This document shows positions 11,701 to 26,173 of a stretch of 64,000 nucleotides of DNA, piece after piece. Position 1 is the first letter of the stretch. The number at the start of each line of letters is the position of its first letter. The DNA is from Branchiostoma floridae (Eukaryota; Chordata; Leptocardii; Amphioxiformes; Branchiostomatidae): NCBI RefSeq assembly GCF_000003815.2, contig NC_049992.1, positions 2,807,445-2,871,444 of the forward strand, read 5' to 3'. The notes below the pieces were generated by a model. The model did no database searches. It was not told where the DNA came from and worked only from the letters and a program-made list of their open reading frames with translations. The translations under genes and the position numbers were made by a program.

Positions 11701-14700
11701 ACCGAACGCAGAGCAAACCTCTCAGAGCTGCAGTCATAAACTTCCAGTCAATTCGGAACAAGACCTCTGAATTCCATGTCTTTTGTGACACAGTCCAACC
11801 GGACATTATTATCGGAACTGAATCCTGGCTTGATCCCTCTGTAGGCAACAGTGAAATCTTCCCACCTTCATACACCGCATTTAGGAAGGACAGGGAGGGA
11901 CGAGGAGGAGGAGTCTTCATAGCCACTAGATCGGACATCATAGCTACGCACCGCCCAGAGCTTGATACGACTAATGAGCTAATATGGATACAGATAAACT
12001 TGTCGCATTGTAAGACCATGTATGTTGGAGCATACTATAGGCCTCCCGATGCTGGTTTGGATGATTACCTAGCCCTGGAGCAGTCGCTAACAAGCCTACG
12101 TCAGAAACCCGGTAACCCTCAGATCTGGTTAGCAGGTGATTTTAACTTAACAGCTGCAACTTGGGGTTCGGATACTACCAGTAATTCCACAAGTGCAGCC
12201 TCTAGCCTTACTGGTAAGTATATCAACCTGGCTAACGACTGTGGACTTGAACAAGTTGTCAGTGAACCGACTCGTCGTGTCGGTCAAGCTGTAAACACCT
12301 TGGATTTATTCTTCACATCTAATCCCACGCTAATTGAAAAATGTAAAATCGTACCGGGACTCGGTGATCACGACATTCCAGTGGTAGACGCACATGCAAA
12401 GCCCCAAAACACCAGGAAGAAAGACAGGCTGGTCTACCTCTGGAGGAGGAAGGGAAACATGGACAAACTCCAGAAGGACATGGAAGACTTCAGCAATAGC
12501 TTCCTAAGACAGGCCCCAGTGAGAACAGCCTCAGAGAATTGGGAAGACTTTAAAACGTCCTTACTGGATGCTGCCAATAAACACATCCCACGAAAGAAAG
12601 CAAGAAAACAACACAGCCAGCCATGGATAACTCCCCAGATCAGAAGGGCCATGCGCAAACGAGACAAATTGTACACTCAAGCCAGGAAAACGAACACAGA
12701 AGAAGCGTGGTCCAAGTTTAAAGCATGTAGAAAAGGTGTAAAACAAAGAGTAAGGAAAGCCCACAGTGTGTATAAAGCAGATTTCCTGGAGGAAAATATC
12801 CAGGAGAACCCCAAGGCCTTCTGGAATTACATTAAGTCTCTAAAGCAGGACTCTACCAACATAACGTCTATCAGGCACCAGGGTATACTAACCCCCGACC
12901 CTAAGGAGAAGGCTGAAGCGTTAGGAGACCAGTTCAGCTCAGTCTTCACAAAGGAGAACCTGGACACCAGACCAACACTTGGGAATCCTGTGACTCCCCC
13001 CATATCACAACTTCACATCTCAGTGGAAGGGGTAGCTAAACAACTTTCAGAACTTAATCCCAACAAAGCTACAGGCCCTGATGGTCTTCATCCTAGACTC
13101 CTGAAGTCAGTGTCCACACAGATTGCACCTGTACTGCAGACCATTTTACACAGTCCCTTGCTACAGGCGATGTACCAGAAGACTGGAGGTCCGCCAACAT
13201 CTCACCCATCTTCAAGAAGGGAGACAAGTCCTTACCATCTAATTATAGACCTGTCTCACTCACATCAGTCTGCAGCAAAGTTTTAGAACATATTATCCAT
13301 AGTCATATGATGAAGCACCTTGATAAATACAATATATTGTCCCCTGCCCAACATGGCTTTAGGAAAGGCCTCTCTTGTGAAAGCCAGCTACTGGTCACGA
13401 CTCACGACCTGACTAGTGCCCTTGACCAAGGAAAGCAGGTCGACGCCATAGTGCTCGATTTTAGCAAGGCTTTTGATTTGATCCCCCACAATCGCCTTCT
13501 GAGTAAGCTCCAGCACTACGGCATCTCTGGTAATCTTTTGTCTTGGCTTCAAGCCTTCCTTACACAAAGGAATCAGGCAGTTGTCCTTGATGGGGAGTCC
13601 TCGAAACCCACAAAGGTTTTGTCGGGAGTGCCCCAAGGAACTGTTCTGGGACCCCTCTTGTTCCTACTTTATATAAATGATTTACCTGATATTGTTGGGT
13701 CCAACGTGCGTTTGTTTGCAGACGATTGCCTGCTTTACCGTATTATTGAACACCCAAGTGACGTACAAGGCTTACAAGCCGACCTTGACGCACTGACCCA
13801 TTGGCAAAACCAATGGCAGATATCCTTTAATCCATCTAAGTGCCACACACTTCATATAACTCACAAACGTAAACCAATTATCTCTCAATATGTTCCTTGT
13901 TCTGAAAACCTTACAAGTGTCAAAACCCACCCATATCTTGGTGTCCAACTATCTCATGACATGAAGTGGGACACACATATAAAGTACGCAACTGGTAAAG
14001 CGAATCGAATACTGGCGGTCATTCGCCGCAACTTACAGCACTGCCCACCACTGGTCAAATCAACATGCTATAAGGCGTTGGTGCGCCCGCACTTGGAGTA
14101 CAGCGCAGCAGTGTGGGACCCCTATACCATCAGTGGGGCCCAGGCACTGGAAAGAGTGCAGCGTAGAGCGGCAAGAGTGACCGTCAACGATTATCGCAGA
14201 ACCAGTAGTGTATCCGATATGCTCACAAGCCTACAATGGCCACTCCTCGCTGACAGAAGGAGAGACGCTCGTCTAATCACTTTCTATAAAATTGTGAATG
14301 GCATCATAAACATATCCCCAACCCAGTATCTTAAACCTGCCCAACGCAGAACCAGAGGAAGTCACATGTTTAAATATCAGTTAACCACAGCTAAAAGAGA
14401 CTGTTTTAAGTTTTCTTTCTTCCCTCGAACGGTTGTCGAGTGGAACAGACTGCCGGGGCACACTGCCCAGGCCCCGTCAGTCGAGGCCTTTAAGGCCGGT
14501 TTGGGTGCCTTGCCCTAATCCGCAAGAAGCCCCCCCCCCCTCAGGGACACCCCAGCAGGGGTTTTTAGAGGGTATACAAGACGAAGACGAAGACGAACAG
14601 TCACACAGCACGGCAGCAGTTGGTTATATTACACTGAATGACCTATCTAATGTAGAACAGAAAATGCAGACGGTCGGACGTTTCAGGTAGTTGCTACCTG

Positions 14701-17700
14701 AAAAGTCTGATTGTTTCCAAAATCATATCAGGTTGCTTGAGTAACTGCCTTTTGGTGTATCTTACGACTTGGATGTCTAACCTTCATGTACGGAATGGAT
14801 TTAATTTATTAACTTATCAGTTTTACGCACAATTTAGGACCTCCTACTCCAGCTGTTCTAGACAGTACGTCTGATTGGCTGTTGGTCAGCGACGGGATCA
14901 AGCAAATCAGCGTCAGTGCCTCCACCAATCAGGTGTGGGCTCTGGATGTGGACGGCAGGCCGCTGCGACGCACGGGGATCACCAAAACAGCTCCACAAGG
15001 TACGCACTGGGATCACTAAAACAGCTCCACAAGGTACGCACTGGGATCACTAAAACAGCTCCACAAGGTAAGCACGGAAATCATCAAAACAGCTCCACAA
15101 GTTACGCACGGGTATCACCAAAACAGATCCACAATGCACGCACGGGGATCACGAAAACACCTTCACAAGGTGAGCACGGGTATCATCAAAACAGCTCCAG
15201 AAGGTGGGCACGGGTATCACCAAAACAGCTCCGCAAGGTAAGCACGGGTATCACCATAACAACTCCACAAGGTACGCACGGACATCACCAAAACAGCTCC
15301 ACAAGGTACGCACGGGTATCACCAAAACAGCTTAAAAGATGAGAAGTCGGAGAGACAATAAGCGTGGCAAAAAACTGTTGCCATGGCGACATTTTATTGT
15401 TTTAAAAGTATTGATGATTGTTGTTGTAGGCGTGTTATATTTGTGTTCTATCCTATCACCTGGCTGTATGTATGAAGATTGTTTTACGTGATGGATGTTT
15501 GTAGGGCATTGCTGTTGTGGCGATTGATTGATTTTGATTGATTGACGAGTGACCGATTATAAATCATTCCCATTAAATATACAAATGAGATCCTCATTTG
15601 CAGAAAAGATATCAGTTGATTTCCTCTACCTAAATAACAATGTGTTCAAAGTATGAAAGTCTTAGCAAAGAAAGCTATTGTAGCATTTTCTATAAAATAT
15701 ATAAATGAGGCCGAGTTATTCCCCTCTAAAGAGATGGCGCAACTACGCATGCGCGGAAAAATCCATGACTTGCCCATCAAGTTCTGGGAATTCTTGTCAA
15801 ACGGACGCTCTCTATACTATAAGGTTCACCCCATTAGGCGTCGCCCAAAAATCAGCAAAGGTAATTTCAGGCATATGGCCCGGAGAAAAATGAGTGTTTT
15901 AATAACTGCAGGCTGCAACTTTTTAAATATCAGCAGATATAATGACGACTATTCTCAGCCTTGCTACTACAGTTTGTCGAGGTATCTAGTTTGGTTAGAC
16001 CGCAATTTGTAATTAATTCTTCTTCACAGGCTAGACCAAAAAAATCTTGACATCTTAAAGTTATATGTTTGTTTGGAAGTTTTTGGTGAATATATATTTA
16101 GATGAAACGTGCAGGCAACACTGCTGTCGTTTTGGACCTGCCTAACATGTTATCATTTATCATATGATCCATATTTTCCTTTATAGGCTGGCAGGTTTGT
16201 CGTGAATATAGATGAAGAGTAAAAGCAACAAAAAGAGTAAAAAAATTAACACTGCTCCTGTTTTGGAACAATCTTACATGTACATATTATCATGGCTTTG
16301 TTCTGTAGGAGCAGGGTGGGAAGTAGTCGGTACGGAGCGGTTTCAGCAGATCTCGGTTGGAGCTGTGGGAGTGTGGGCGGTCTATAATGACTCTACTGTA
16401 ATGTACCGCGTGGGAACGTACGGGTGGGTAGTTCACGTGACGAATTTTCACACTCCACAACCATGCAGTCGTTTTCAACATCGAATCTTATGATGTCACC
16501 GGCTAACCTAAGACTTTATGAAAGCGATAAATTTAGGAGATCTACTAACCACAGCATCATTAATCCCCGAAGTGGTCATATCTGGTATGATCACTTCAGA
16601 TATCTGAGTGTCCGAAGACATTGTTGTGAAGGCCACCATAACACCATACTGTGACGGTCGTAAGGCACCCAGTGGAATTATGAGAATTGGCATTAGTTGC
16701 TGCAAAATAACGATTTTGTTTTTGTTTACAGGAACAGTGAAACAGCGGGGGTTCGCTGGCAAACTGTTCATATTGATGTTGTCAACTATATGCTCTACGC
16801 CTTCGAGAGACAATCGGCGTCGTTTTCCTGGAAGCACGAAATAGATTGGATACATTCCGGAAAGAATTCAGTTTGGGTCATTGGATCCAAGTATCAGCTT
16901 GCTATGCAAGGAAAGAACATAGTTAAGCAGGGACAGGCCATAATTATGAAAGGTACCGAACTATTGTAACATGTTCTTATGGACATGATAGTTAATGTCG
17001 TTATACAATAAAAAAAAAAAACTATTATCTACGCTCGGGAAAAAAAATAACGGATGAAGGACGAAAAACTATAGCACCCAGAGCGTAATTGTGCTACCTA
17101 ATTTGTATTCACAGGCTTAAGCCCAGAGACGCCTGAAAACGTAAGATGGTCAACTGTAGGAGCTGCAAACATGAAAGAAATCAGCGTCAGCTCTAGAACT
17201 GGGCAGCTGTGGGCGGTTGATAGGGGCGGCAAGGTGTGGCGTGCACCTTTCTACTGTGAAATTTCAGGTAACTTAACATACATAAATGCATTAATACCAG
17301 TACAATACAGTCATCACATATGCATTTGTAGCCCTAGCTGAAATACCCTTCGCTCTTAAGTATTCTGCATGTTTTTTCCCCCAGGAGGTAACTCGCCTTT
17401 CAGGTGTTGAGACTGTACTACGATACGATACACCGCCGATTTGTATAAGGAAAAAACATGTTGCTTCGGAATTACACAGAAGCGCAAACCTGTCTTTATA
17501 TCCAACAACAGATGCTTACCTCTACTTTATTAATGTAGTCGAAAAAGTGCACAGAACACCTATTGCAAGAGAACGATTATCAAATAATAGCGCGGTTGTA
17601 ATCGTTCAAATTATTCGTTACTAAGCCTCGAGACCGGTAAGGAAAGGTCTTCGTGACATCAAAGCAAAACAAGCAAAAAGTTGTTGACAGGAACGTCCAG

Positions 17701-20700
17701 TGAACCCTTTCTGTTTAATGCCTTTTCTTCACACAGCGAAGTACGACTGGGAATCAGTTGGTGGCTGCTTCGCGTCTGTGTCAGTGGGACCAGCAGGAGT
17801 TTGGGCGGTGGATGATGTTGGTTCCGTGTACCACAGAGCAGGGACGTTTCTGAACGAAACCTCCCCTGGTGAAGAGTGGGTGCACGTACCAGGAGCAAAT
17901 CTGCGGCAGGTGGCTGTGGGAGATGGAATTGTCTGGGGTGTAGACTTCAACAACCGCGTGTTTGCAAATGTTCTACCAACGCCGGTATTGTGCCAAGTGG
18001 GCTTGACTGGACATTCGATGTGCTACGCCGTACAAAAGAGTAACATCACTCTGTTGTGTGATCTAACACGTACTTAACTTAGTTGCTCCTTGAAAATGTT
18101 GGCATATAGTTACATAATTTAACGAGATTCCATTTTTTTATTTATTAAATGGTCGATGTGTAACAAAACCTGAGGTCATTTTAAGGTCGACTCCAGAACA
18201 GCTGGGTGGGTTGGTTTAATATTTTGTGTGTTGATAGGGTGTGAAGAAAACTGGAAAATGCTTCTCTTGGTACTGCAGTAGAACGTCATGGTTGAATATC
18301 TCGTGTTCTAGACATGCTATGATCACGATATTTTGGCATTAGGTAGCTCTTGCGCTTGTTAAAAGGTGGAATAGATTTGGGCCCTCTAGGCAATAGCTTA
18401 GAAATTGCAGGTGCATTTGTCAAAAAAAGGGCAAAGACGATATTTTCTTGATTTTGGTATGTAGGTAGCTTAGACAAAAATGTACAAAATGAAATCATAA
18501 TTATGTTGAATAGGCGGACATTTGCTTAATTAATGAGGAAATTCTGTCATAGCAGCTTTTTCAATGTATCTCTTGTACTGGACAGGGTGTGGTCAAGATT
18601 TTTGGATGTTATAAAATGGAAAGACTGCGTAATCGCAACAAGTGGCTGGACGACATAATGTTTTAAATGCCCTTATTCATAATGAGTGAATTGAGAATGT
18701 TGAGAAAATATCACCAGGGGGACAACATTTTCAATAAAACTAGTAGAGATAAACAATGGACTGCAAATTCTTTGATAGTTACTCTTTATCACACTGCTGA
18801 CAAACAAACAACTTCCTGGACATCCACAGATACCGTCCGATGACAATGCCTCATCTCCTTTAAGTTGGCAAATGTCGATCACTAACCTTTGTCAGTTCTT
18901 ACAAACACGCCAAGGCAGAATCTTTTTTTCAAAAGCACCTGTTTTATCTAATCAAGTCTGCTTCATTTAAGCTTCACTTAACCTATGTTGTGCACCTAAA
19001 ATGGAACAATCGATCTATCGGACAGTGTCAATGATAACTTCATTACAATCTTTTCATGGCTACAAATTCCAATCAGATTATGTTGTGTAAAATGTTATGG
19101 TAGATTTCACGTTGTGCCAAAACTTAGGCAAGACTATTCTCTTTGACCATCATGCTTTGTGTCGTGTCAGACTAGGAGCGCGTGAGATTTTTTATCATTA
19201 TAGAATTATTTAGAAACCGTAACAGATCCATATTTCGCTCTTCTGCTATTTCAAATAATGCACTGCATTTTTATTGATCTATCTCGTTAATTTTTGTTTT
19301 CAGGAAAACGTCTATGCGCAGACGACGAGATAATTTGCCCCTACAGCGGGAAATGTATCCCAGAATGCAGTGTGTGTGACGGCATCGTGGACTGTGGGGA
19401 CGATGACGACGCCGACGAACGGAACTGCTGTACGAGACTGCGTAGACTGCTTCTTTATTTTACTGTGGATTAACATTTTAAGATTGATATAAGAAACAGT
19501 AGTTACCTCCATGAAATGTCATGCGTTTGTCTGTGTGTGTGTCTGTCTGTCTGTTTGTGTGTAAACAAGATAGTTCAAGAACGGCTGGGTGAATTGGTTT
19601 CATACTTGGTGTGTTGGGAGTGTGTGATGAAAGCTGGAAATGAGTAGATTTAGGCCTCCTAGCGGCTTCCCTTGGTACTGCAGCGCAACTTCCGGGTTTG
19701 CTATCTCGTGTTCTGAACAAGCTATGGTCACGATTTTGGGGTGTTAGATAGCTCTTGTGCTAAGGAATTGGTGACATAAGTTTGGGCCCCCTAGCGTCTA
19801 GTTTTGGGATAGCAGGGACATTTTTGTCAAAAAATTCTGAAGACGTAACTCAAGAAGGGAACAACGGATTTTCATAATTTTAATATGTACATACCTTAGA
19901 CAATGATGTACAAAATGACATACTAATTATGCAAAACAGAAGTATACTTGCATAATTAACTAGAAAGGCCAACATTTGCTTAAGAGCAAATACAGCATAT
20001 TTCAGCCATCTCCCTCCCCATGTTGTTGACCTCTGTGGCCATTGGAAAATGACATAAAAATCCCCAAATATGTAATTTTGATGTGGTTCATGCCAAAAAT
20101 TATACAAGAGTCATTTGAATAAATATCTAGAGCACCCCTTTACCAAATTACAGGTCATTTGGTTGTAAAACGAGGGTACAGGAGCCAACAATGTCCTATT
20201 TTTGTCAAAAAATGGCCAAAAAATATGAAAATTAAGCACTTTGTTGTACTGTATGCAAAAATTGTTATTGGATCCATGTGCGCATATATGGAGGGCACCT
20301 TTATACCAAAGTTCAGGTGATTTGGTTGTAAAATGAGGGTACAGGGGCCAAAAATGTTCTTTTTTGTCAAAAAATGGCAAAAAATCGCAAAATTAAGCAT
20401 TTTGTTGTACCGTATGCCAAAACTGTTATTGTATCTATGTGGGCATATGATCAAGGCACCTCTGTGCCAAATTCCAGGTCATTCGGCTGTAATACCAGGG
20501 TCCAGGGGGCCAAGATATTCATAAAAATTGCCAAAAAAAAAACACGATAAAATCATTTTAAAGGCAGATATGAAAAAAAAAATGAAAAAAAGGCATCAGG
20601 GTATTAGCTCACTGTACCCTTGTGCCAAATTTCAAGTCATTCGGTCCAGGAACGACGGAGATGAAGCGTTTTGAAGATATGACAGGAGAAAGAAGAAACA

Positions 20701-23700
20701 TTACGAATACAATATATTTCACCATACCTATGGTATGGCTGAAATATAATGAGAATATTCTATGATATCAGCTTTTTCTATGTATCTCTTGTGCTGGACG
20801 TGATATGGTCTTGACATTTGGCTGGTAGATAGCTTGCAGTGTCATGACAAGTGGGGCAGGTTTCGGCCCCCTAACATTCCATTTCGGAACTGCAGGGGCG
20901 TTTTTGTCAAGACACTCCAAAAAGAATAACTATAGAAAGGAATGACGGATTGCCATCATTTTTTGAATGCAGGTAGCTTAGGCAAAGATGTTCATAATGA
21001 TATACGTTTGATGTAAATGGGGACTTAATTTACATAATTAATGAGAAAATTGTACAATTCCATTGCTTTCAATAACTGAACTTCAGTAAATGTAACACAT
21101 GTAAGTTATGATAGGTAAAACATAAGCAGATACCAAATATGCAAATGGGGGACTGATTTGCATAATATATACAAAAATAGCAAATCGGCATAGTGACTAA
21201 TAATGGGAATTTTATACTTGTGACATGTGTATGTTAGTCAATGATGAACAGTACCATGCATAAATTATGTAAATGGATAAGTCTTTTGCATAAAATTTAC
21301 AAAAGCACTTAATATTTCATGGAGGTATGAGGTCGCCAAACTCTAGTTAAAAATGTTTATTTGTTTAATAGACTTTATCAAATGCAATGGAGGGAGAGAT
21401 CATGTATCTCTCAAGTCTCCAGGGATTCCTACTGTGTCTAATGAGTGTTGGAAGATATATTGTTGGTAAACACAGGTGCGATTTTACTGGCTGCCATTTT
21501 GACGAACCAATGTATTTGGTCTGGTCCGGATACTTAAGACGGATGGAAACGTTAAAGATAATACAAGAAATTTACAAATTAAATCTCTTAGTATCTTCTG
21601 GAGCTATCAGATCTCAGGACTTTTGTTATGATAGTATATTGTTTGTACCATTCTTTTTTCATGATAACTCTATCGGTCTGTCGGCCGCCTTTCTTTGAGG
21701 TCATGATCAGTGGGAGGAGGTCAGGGTCAAACAAATTAAATAATAAAATATATAAGAAAGATACAATCAAACATTAATTTAGAGTCCTAACAAAATTAGT
21801 CAATTTGGATTCCTATCAATTATTCTATCATACAAAGTAGGGTACAAACATGAATCGAGTCCGTAGCCGTTCGACATGCGAGAGAGAGAGAGAGAGAGAG
21901 CTTTATTCTTGGTTTTCGCAGTTTTGAGACAAAAAACTGAAATTGTAAACCAAAATACTAGTAGTGGACGTATGTTCGCCCGAGAGTATTCTTCTAAAAG
22001 TTACATCATAAAAGATTCATTTTAAAATAGGGTTACATATAATGCTCTTAATACAGAGATTCATTTTAAAATAGGGTTACATATAAGTCAGCGTTTACAG
22101 AAAGACAAAGACACTTGTCATTACATAAGTCATTTATACGTCGATGTAGGTTAGACATCCAGGTAATAAGATATACCAAAAATAGTTTCTCAAGCAACTG
22201 GATATGGTTTTGAAACGGTCAGACATTTCGGATAGTATCCACTTTCCTTGCAACTAAAACAACAGGAGGTAATAAACTCATTTGCATTAACTGTGTCTAA
22301 CTTGCTATCCTTTGAAATCCAAATTGTCTACAGCTTGACTTTGGCTTACCTTGTTTTCTTTGGAATCCAAATTGTCTTCAGTCTGAATTGTCTTACAACG
22401 TTTCCTATTGGACATCTGAAATTGTCTTCATTCTTAGCTAGAGTATAAAATACCTGTTTCTTCCAAATCTCTTCAGTGTCACTGACGAAGGAAAGTGGAT
22501 ACTTTCCGAAAAGTCTGACCGTTTCAAAACCATATCCAGTTGCTTGAGTAACTATTTTTGGTGCATAAGTCCTTTACTGTGACAAAAGGTTTTTGACGGT
22601 TGAAAGGGAGGAAATGTCCTAACTTGCTGCGACAGTTGGTTCCAGATGAGCAAGCCGGAATAAAATAATATGCCAGGGATCTCCTATAAGTCTCCCTGAG
22701 GGGCATTGGTACCACTAGGAGATCAGAAGCACTTAAACCGGTACTCCGGGTGGTCTTGTCCCTACAGTATGTGAACATACGGCGCATATAGGGCGGTAAC
22801 GGGTTGTTAAAGGAGGCCTTGTGAACCATTAGTGCTTTATGGTGAATTATCATATCCAGGTGTTCAGTGCAGAAAAGTCTGTATCTGAAAAACATTTTTC
22901 CTTTTGGGTTCCCAGGGCTTGCCGCCTGCCTAGAAAAGCACAGACGGGTGTGTACAGGGGATGCTGGCTGCTACAGCCCCAGCCGTGTGTGCGACGGGGA
23001 ATGGAACTGCATGGAAGACAAGGAGGACGAGCGGGACTGCTTCGGTATGGTTCAGTTTAACACGGGCGGGACTGTCCCGGTATGGTTCAGTTCTACACGG
23101 ACAAGACTGTCCCGGTATGGTTCAGTTTAACACGGGCGGGACTGTCCCGGTATGGTTCAGTTTAACACGGGCGGGACTGTCCCGGTATGGTTCAGTTTAA
23201 CACGGGCGGGACTGTCCCGGTGTGACAGCGATCTCGCCCCCCGTGATCTCGCCCCCCCCCCGGGTCCCCTGTATTCCCATTATTGCATATACTTGAGTCT
23301 CGACATAAGATGTATTTCATTGTATTCACCTGTCTTTAAGCAACCTATATCTCTCCAATATAAAGCCTCTACCATGAATTGACCACAAAAGAGGTATGAT
23401 ATGTCTTAATTAGTTATGTACCTGCCCTATGTACAATGCCCAACGCTCTATGTACAATGCCCAACGCTCAACGCTCAACCCTCCTCGGCAAACTCTCCAG
23501 GCTCTTAGGACACACCCTTAACCTCTCATCACTATCGGACAACGCTAAAGTTTCCATTTTACTCCGTGGTAGTCCTTTACATTCATCTGTTGTCAACTCC
23601 AATATTCTATTAACAACCCAAAACTTCATCACTACAACTAAGCGTTTTTAAAACACAGTTGTCCTGGCATTTTTTGTAATGTGACCAATTTTTTCATCAG

Positions 23701-26140
23701 TGGGTGGGAAACTGGACTTGCGCTTATCCTTTCTTGTTATATTAAGTACAATGTATTATTTTCTGTCTGAAGTGATTTTCCTTTGCTTTTCATTTGTACT
23801 TGTCTTCTCTCTGTAAAATATGTATGCTTTTTTATGTAAGGGGTAGCGTCAAAATAAGTCTTGCACTTGAGTGCGCCCCCTTTTGTCACTCTGTATTTCT
23901 GTTTAAATGTTTGAATAAAAAAAAAAAACGGAAGATCGACAGCTACNNNNNNNNNNNNNNNNNNNNNNNNNNNNNNNNNNNNNNNNNNNNNNNNNNNNNN
24001 NNNNNNNNNNNNNNNNNNNNNNNNNNNNNNNNNNNNNNNNNNNNNNGGGGGGGGGGGGGGGGGTAGATTTAGGGGGGGGGGGGGCTTTGGCCCCCTGCGA
24101 GATCGCTGTGACACCTGTCAGGTTCAGTTCTACACGGGCGGGACTGTCCCGGTATGGTTCAGGTATACACGAATTCCAGAGAAACCGCCATGAATAAGAT
24201 AGATTCGCCCCTGTACGTCTGATATCATGATCTTCAGTCATCATCTTATCTTCAGAGTCTTCTGTGAAATTGAGGGAACAGGAATACATCAGTCTGTGGG
24301 GGGCTTTCGTTCACCACCATACTTCCTGAATAGAAATATAAAAATACTTAAGTGTACTTTGATAACGCAAACCAATTCTTCACTACGAGTCTGACAATTT
24401 AAAGCAACAAAACTTTTAGCTCCTGCAACGTAAACAACAGGAGCTAATTGACTCATTTGCATTAACTGTGTCTAACTTGCTATCCTTTGAAACCCAAATT
24501 GTCTTCAGCTTGACTTTGGCTTACCTTTGTTTTCTTTGGAATCCAAATTGTCTTCAGTCTGAATTGTCTTACAACATTTCCAATTGGACATCTGAAATTG
24601 CCTTCATTCTTAGTTAGAGTATAAAAGACCTGTTTCTTCCAGATCTCTTCAGTGTCACTGACGAAGTCTGACCGTTTCAAACGTCTGACCGTTTCAAAAC
24701 CATATCCAGTTGCTTGAGTAACTGCTTTTTGGTGTAACAATATGATTAGTTATTTTCAATTGAAGATTTTGAAGTCGGTAGATTGATGTCATTGTCCATT
24801 GATACATTACTTCTATCACAGTCAATCGCGGTTGAAATTTTAGGAACTTTAAAAACTTGAATGATGGTCAAGTAGTTGATCCTATATGTAAACTAGAGTT
24901 CCACGAACACATACATTTGCCAAATAAACCAGGTTTGTTATGTAGAGTGGTGTCTGTAGACAAATGCGTTACTCATTTCATTTTCTTTATAATTATATGC
25001 TTGGAGTTGGTTTATACATTTCGGTATTGATTATGCAAATTAGATCCCAAGTTACAATTTATTGATATCAAATTGTATCAAGCATTACTTAAGCTATCAG
25101 CATACCAAAAATCATGATGATCCTTTGATCCATTCTTGATTTATTCTCTTGCAAAGTCTTTAAATACAACTCTCTTCCTCAGTTACATATGTGACAACTT
25201 TGATGAAAGTACTATAATGGAATGCAGTGGATTTATGAACTTTTCCTAATCAATTATGCAAATAAGCTGTTAACTTGCATAATAAGTATCACGTTATATA
25301 AGTCTTCACCTAGGCTATCTTTATGCCAAAAATCATGACGATCCGTCAACACGTTCATATTTTCTCATTAATGATGCAAATGAGATCATAATTTGCATGA
25401 TAAATATGTATTGACATTTCTCTCTTTCTCAGCTACATATGTGACAAGTTTTAAAGTCCTATCATGGAATGTAGTGAATTTATAAAATATCCTCATTAAT
25501 TATGCAAATTAACTGTTGATTTGTATAATTGGTATCTCATTATGTAGGTCTTCACTTATACTACCTACATACCAAAAAAACATGATGATCCGTCAACATG
25601 TTCATATTTTCTCATTAATTATGCAAATAAGACCATCATTTGCATAATTGATATCTATGGACATTTCTCTCCTTCCCAGCTACATATGTGACAAGTTTGA
25701 AAGTCCTATCATGGAATGCAGTGGATTTATAAAATTCCCTCATTAATTATGCAAATTGACTGTCGATTTGCATAATTAGTATACCATTATGTAAGTCATC
25801 ACTCATTCTATCTACATACCAAAAATCATGACGATCCATCAACACGTTGTAGAGTTATTCTCGTCCAAAGTTTGAAAGGAAACCGGCGCCTGCAGTTCCA
25901 AAAAAGCCGCTAAGGGGCCCAAACTCACAGCACTTACTCTCTGCCTTGAGGGCTATCTTTCACTAAAAAATCATGATCACAGCATGTTCAGAACAGGAGA
26001 TATCAAAAATTGAGGTTCTGCTGCAGTACCTTAGCAAGCCGCTAGGGGGCCCATTATCGAACTTGACCTTTGTTTTCCCGACCCCTACCCACCTACCAAA
26101 TATTATCGGGATCCATCCAAGACTTCTTGAGTTATGCTGT

Positions 26141-26173
<33 letters not shown>

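Larger units (their letters stand above)
10480..14603 (+). mobile_element. Near-complete CR1-like non-LTR retrotransposon
   Basis: GC-rich 5' leader, then 2A-like peptide, PHD finger, APE endonuclease and reverse transcriptase on the plus strand, ending in an (ACGAAG)n tail at about 14578-14600. The coding frame is broken only twice, so it is a recent copy. It sits in the intron between the last N-side CUB exon and the first tectonin exon, in the same orientation as the host gene. The 5' border is approximate; the target duplication was not resolved. Confidence 0.85.
23220..24116. mobile_element. Probable DNA element interrupting the minisatellite (contains LINE tail and gap)
   Basis: TGTGACAGCGATCTCGC (23221-23237) reappears inverted as GCGAGATCGCTGTGACA (about 24097-24113), with C/G homopolymer runs inside. 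The minisatellite resumes immediately after. The N gap lies inside, so its true length is unknown. Confidence 0.5.

Noticed and set aside
11309..12019. 236-codon minus-strand frame
   Set aside because: It is antisense to the LINE endonuclease, whose plus frame shows clear APE motifs.
14875..15342. 155-codon open frame across the 34-bp repeats
   Set aside because: It follows the minisatellite in a frame other than the exon's. A repeat without stops gives an open frame by construction.
17984..17985. Donor after LPTP in the last tectonin exon
   Set aside because: It gives phase 0, which does not fit the phase-1 acceptor of LDLa 1. It remains possible only if an unseen exon lies between.
22961..23382. 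Overlapping plus-strand frames with [19 protein letters not shown] repeats
   Set aside because: They are translations of the 35-bp minisatellite next to the LDLa-2 exon and have no independent support.
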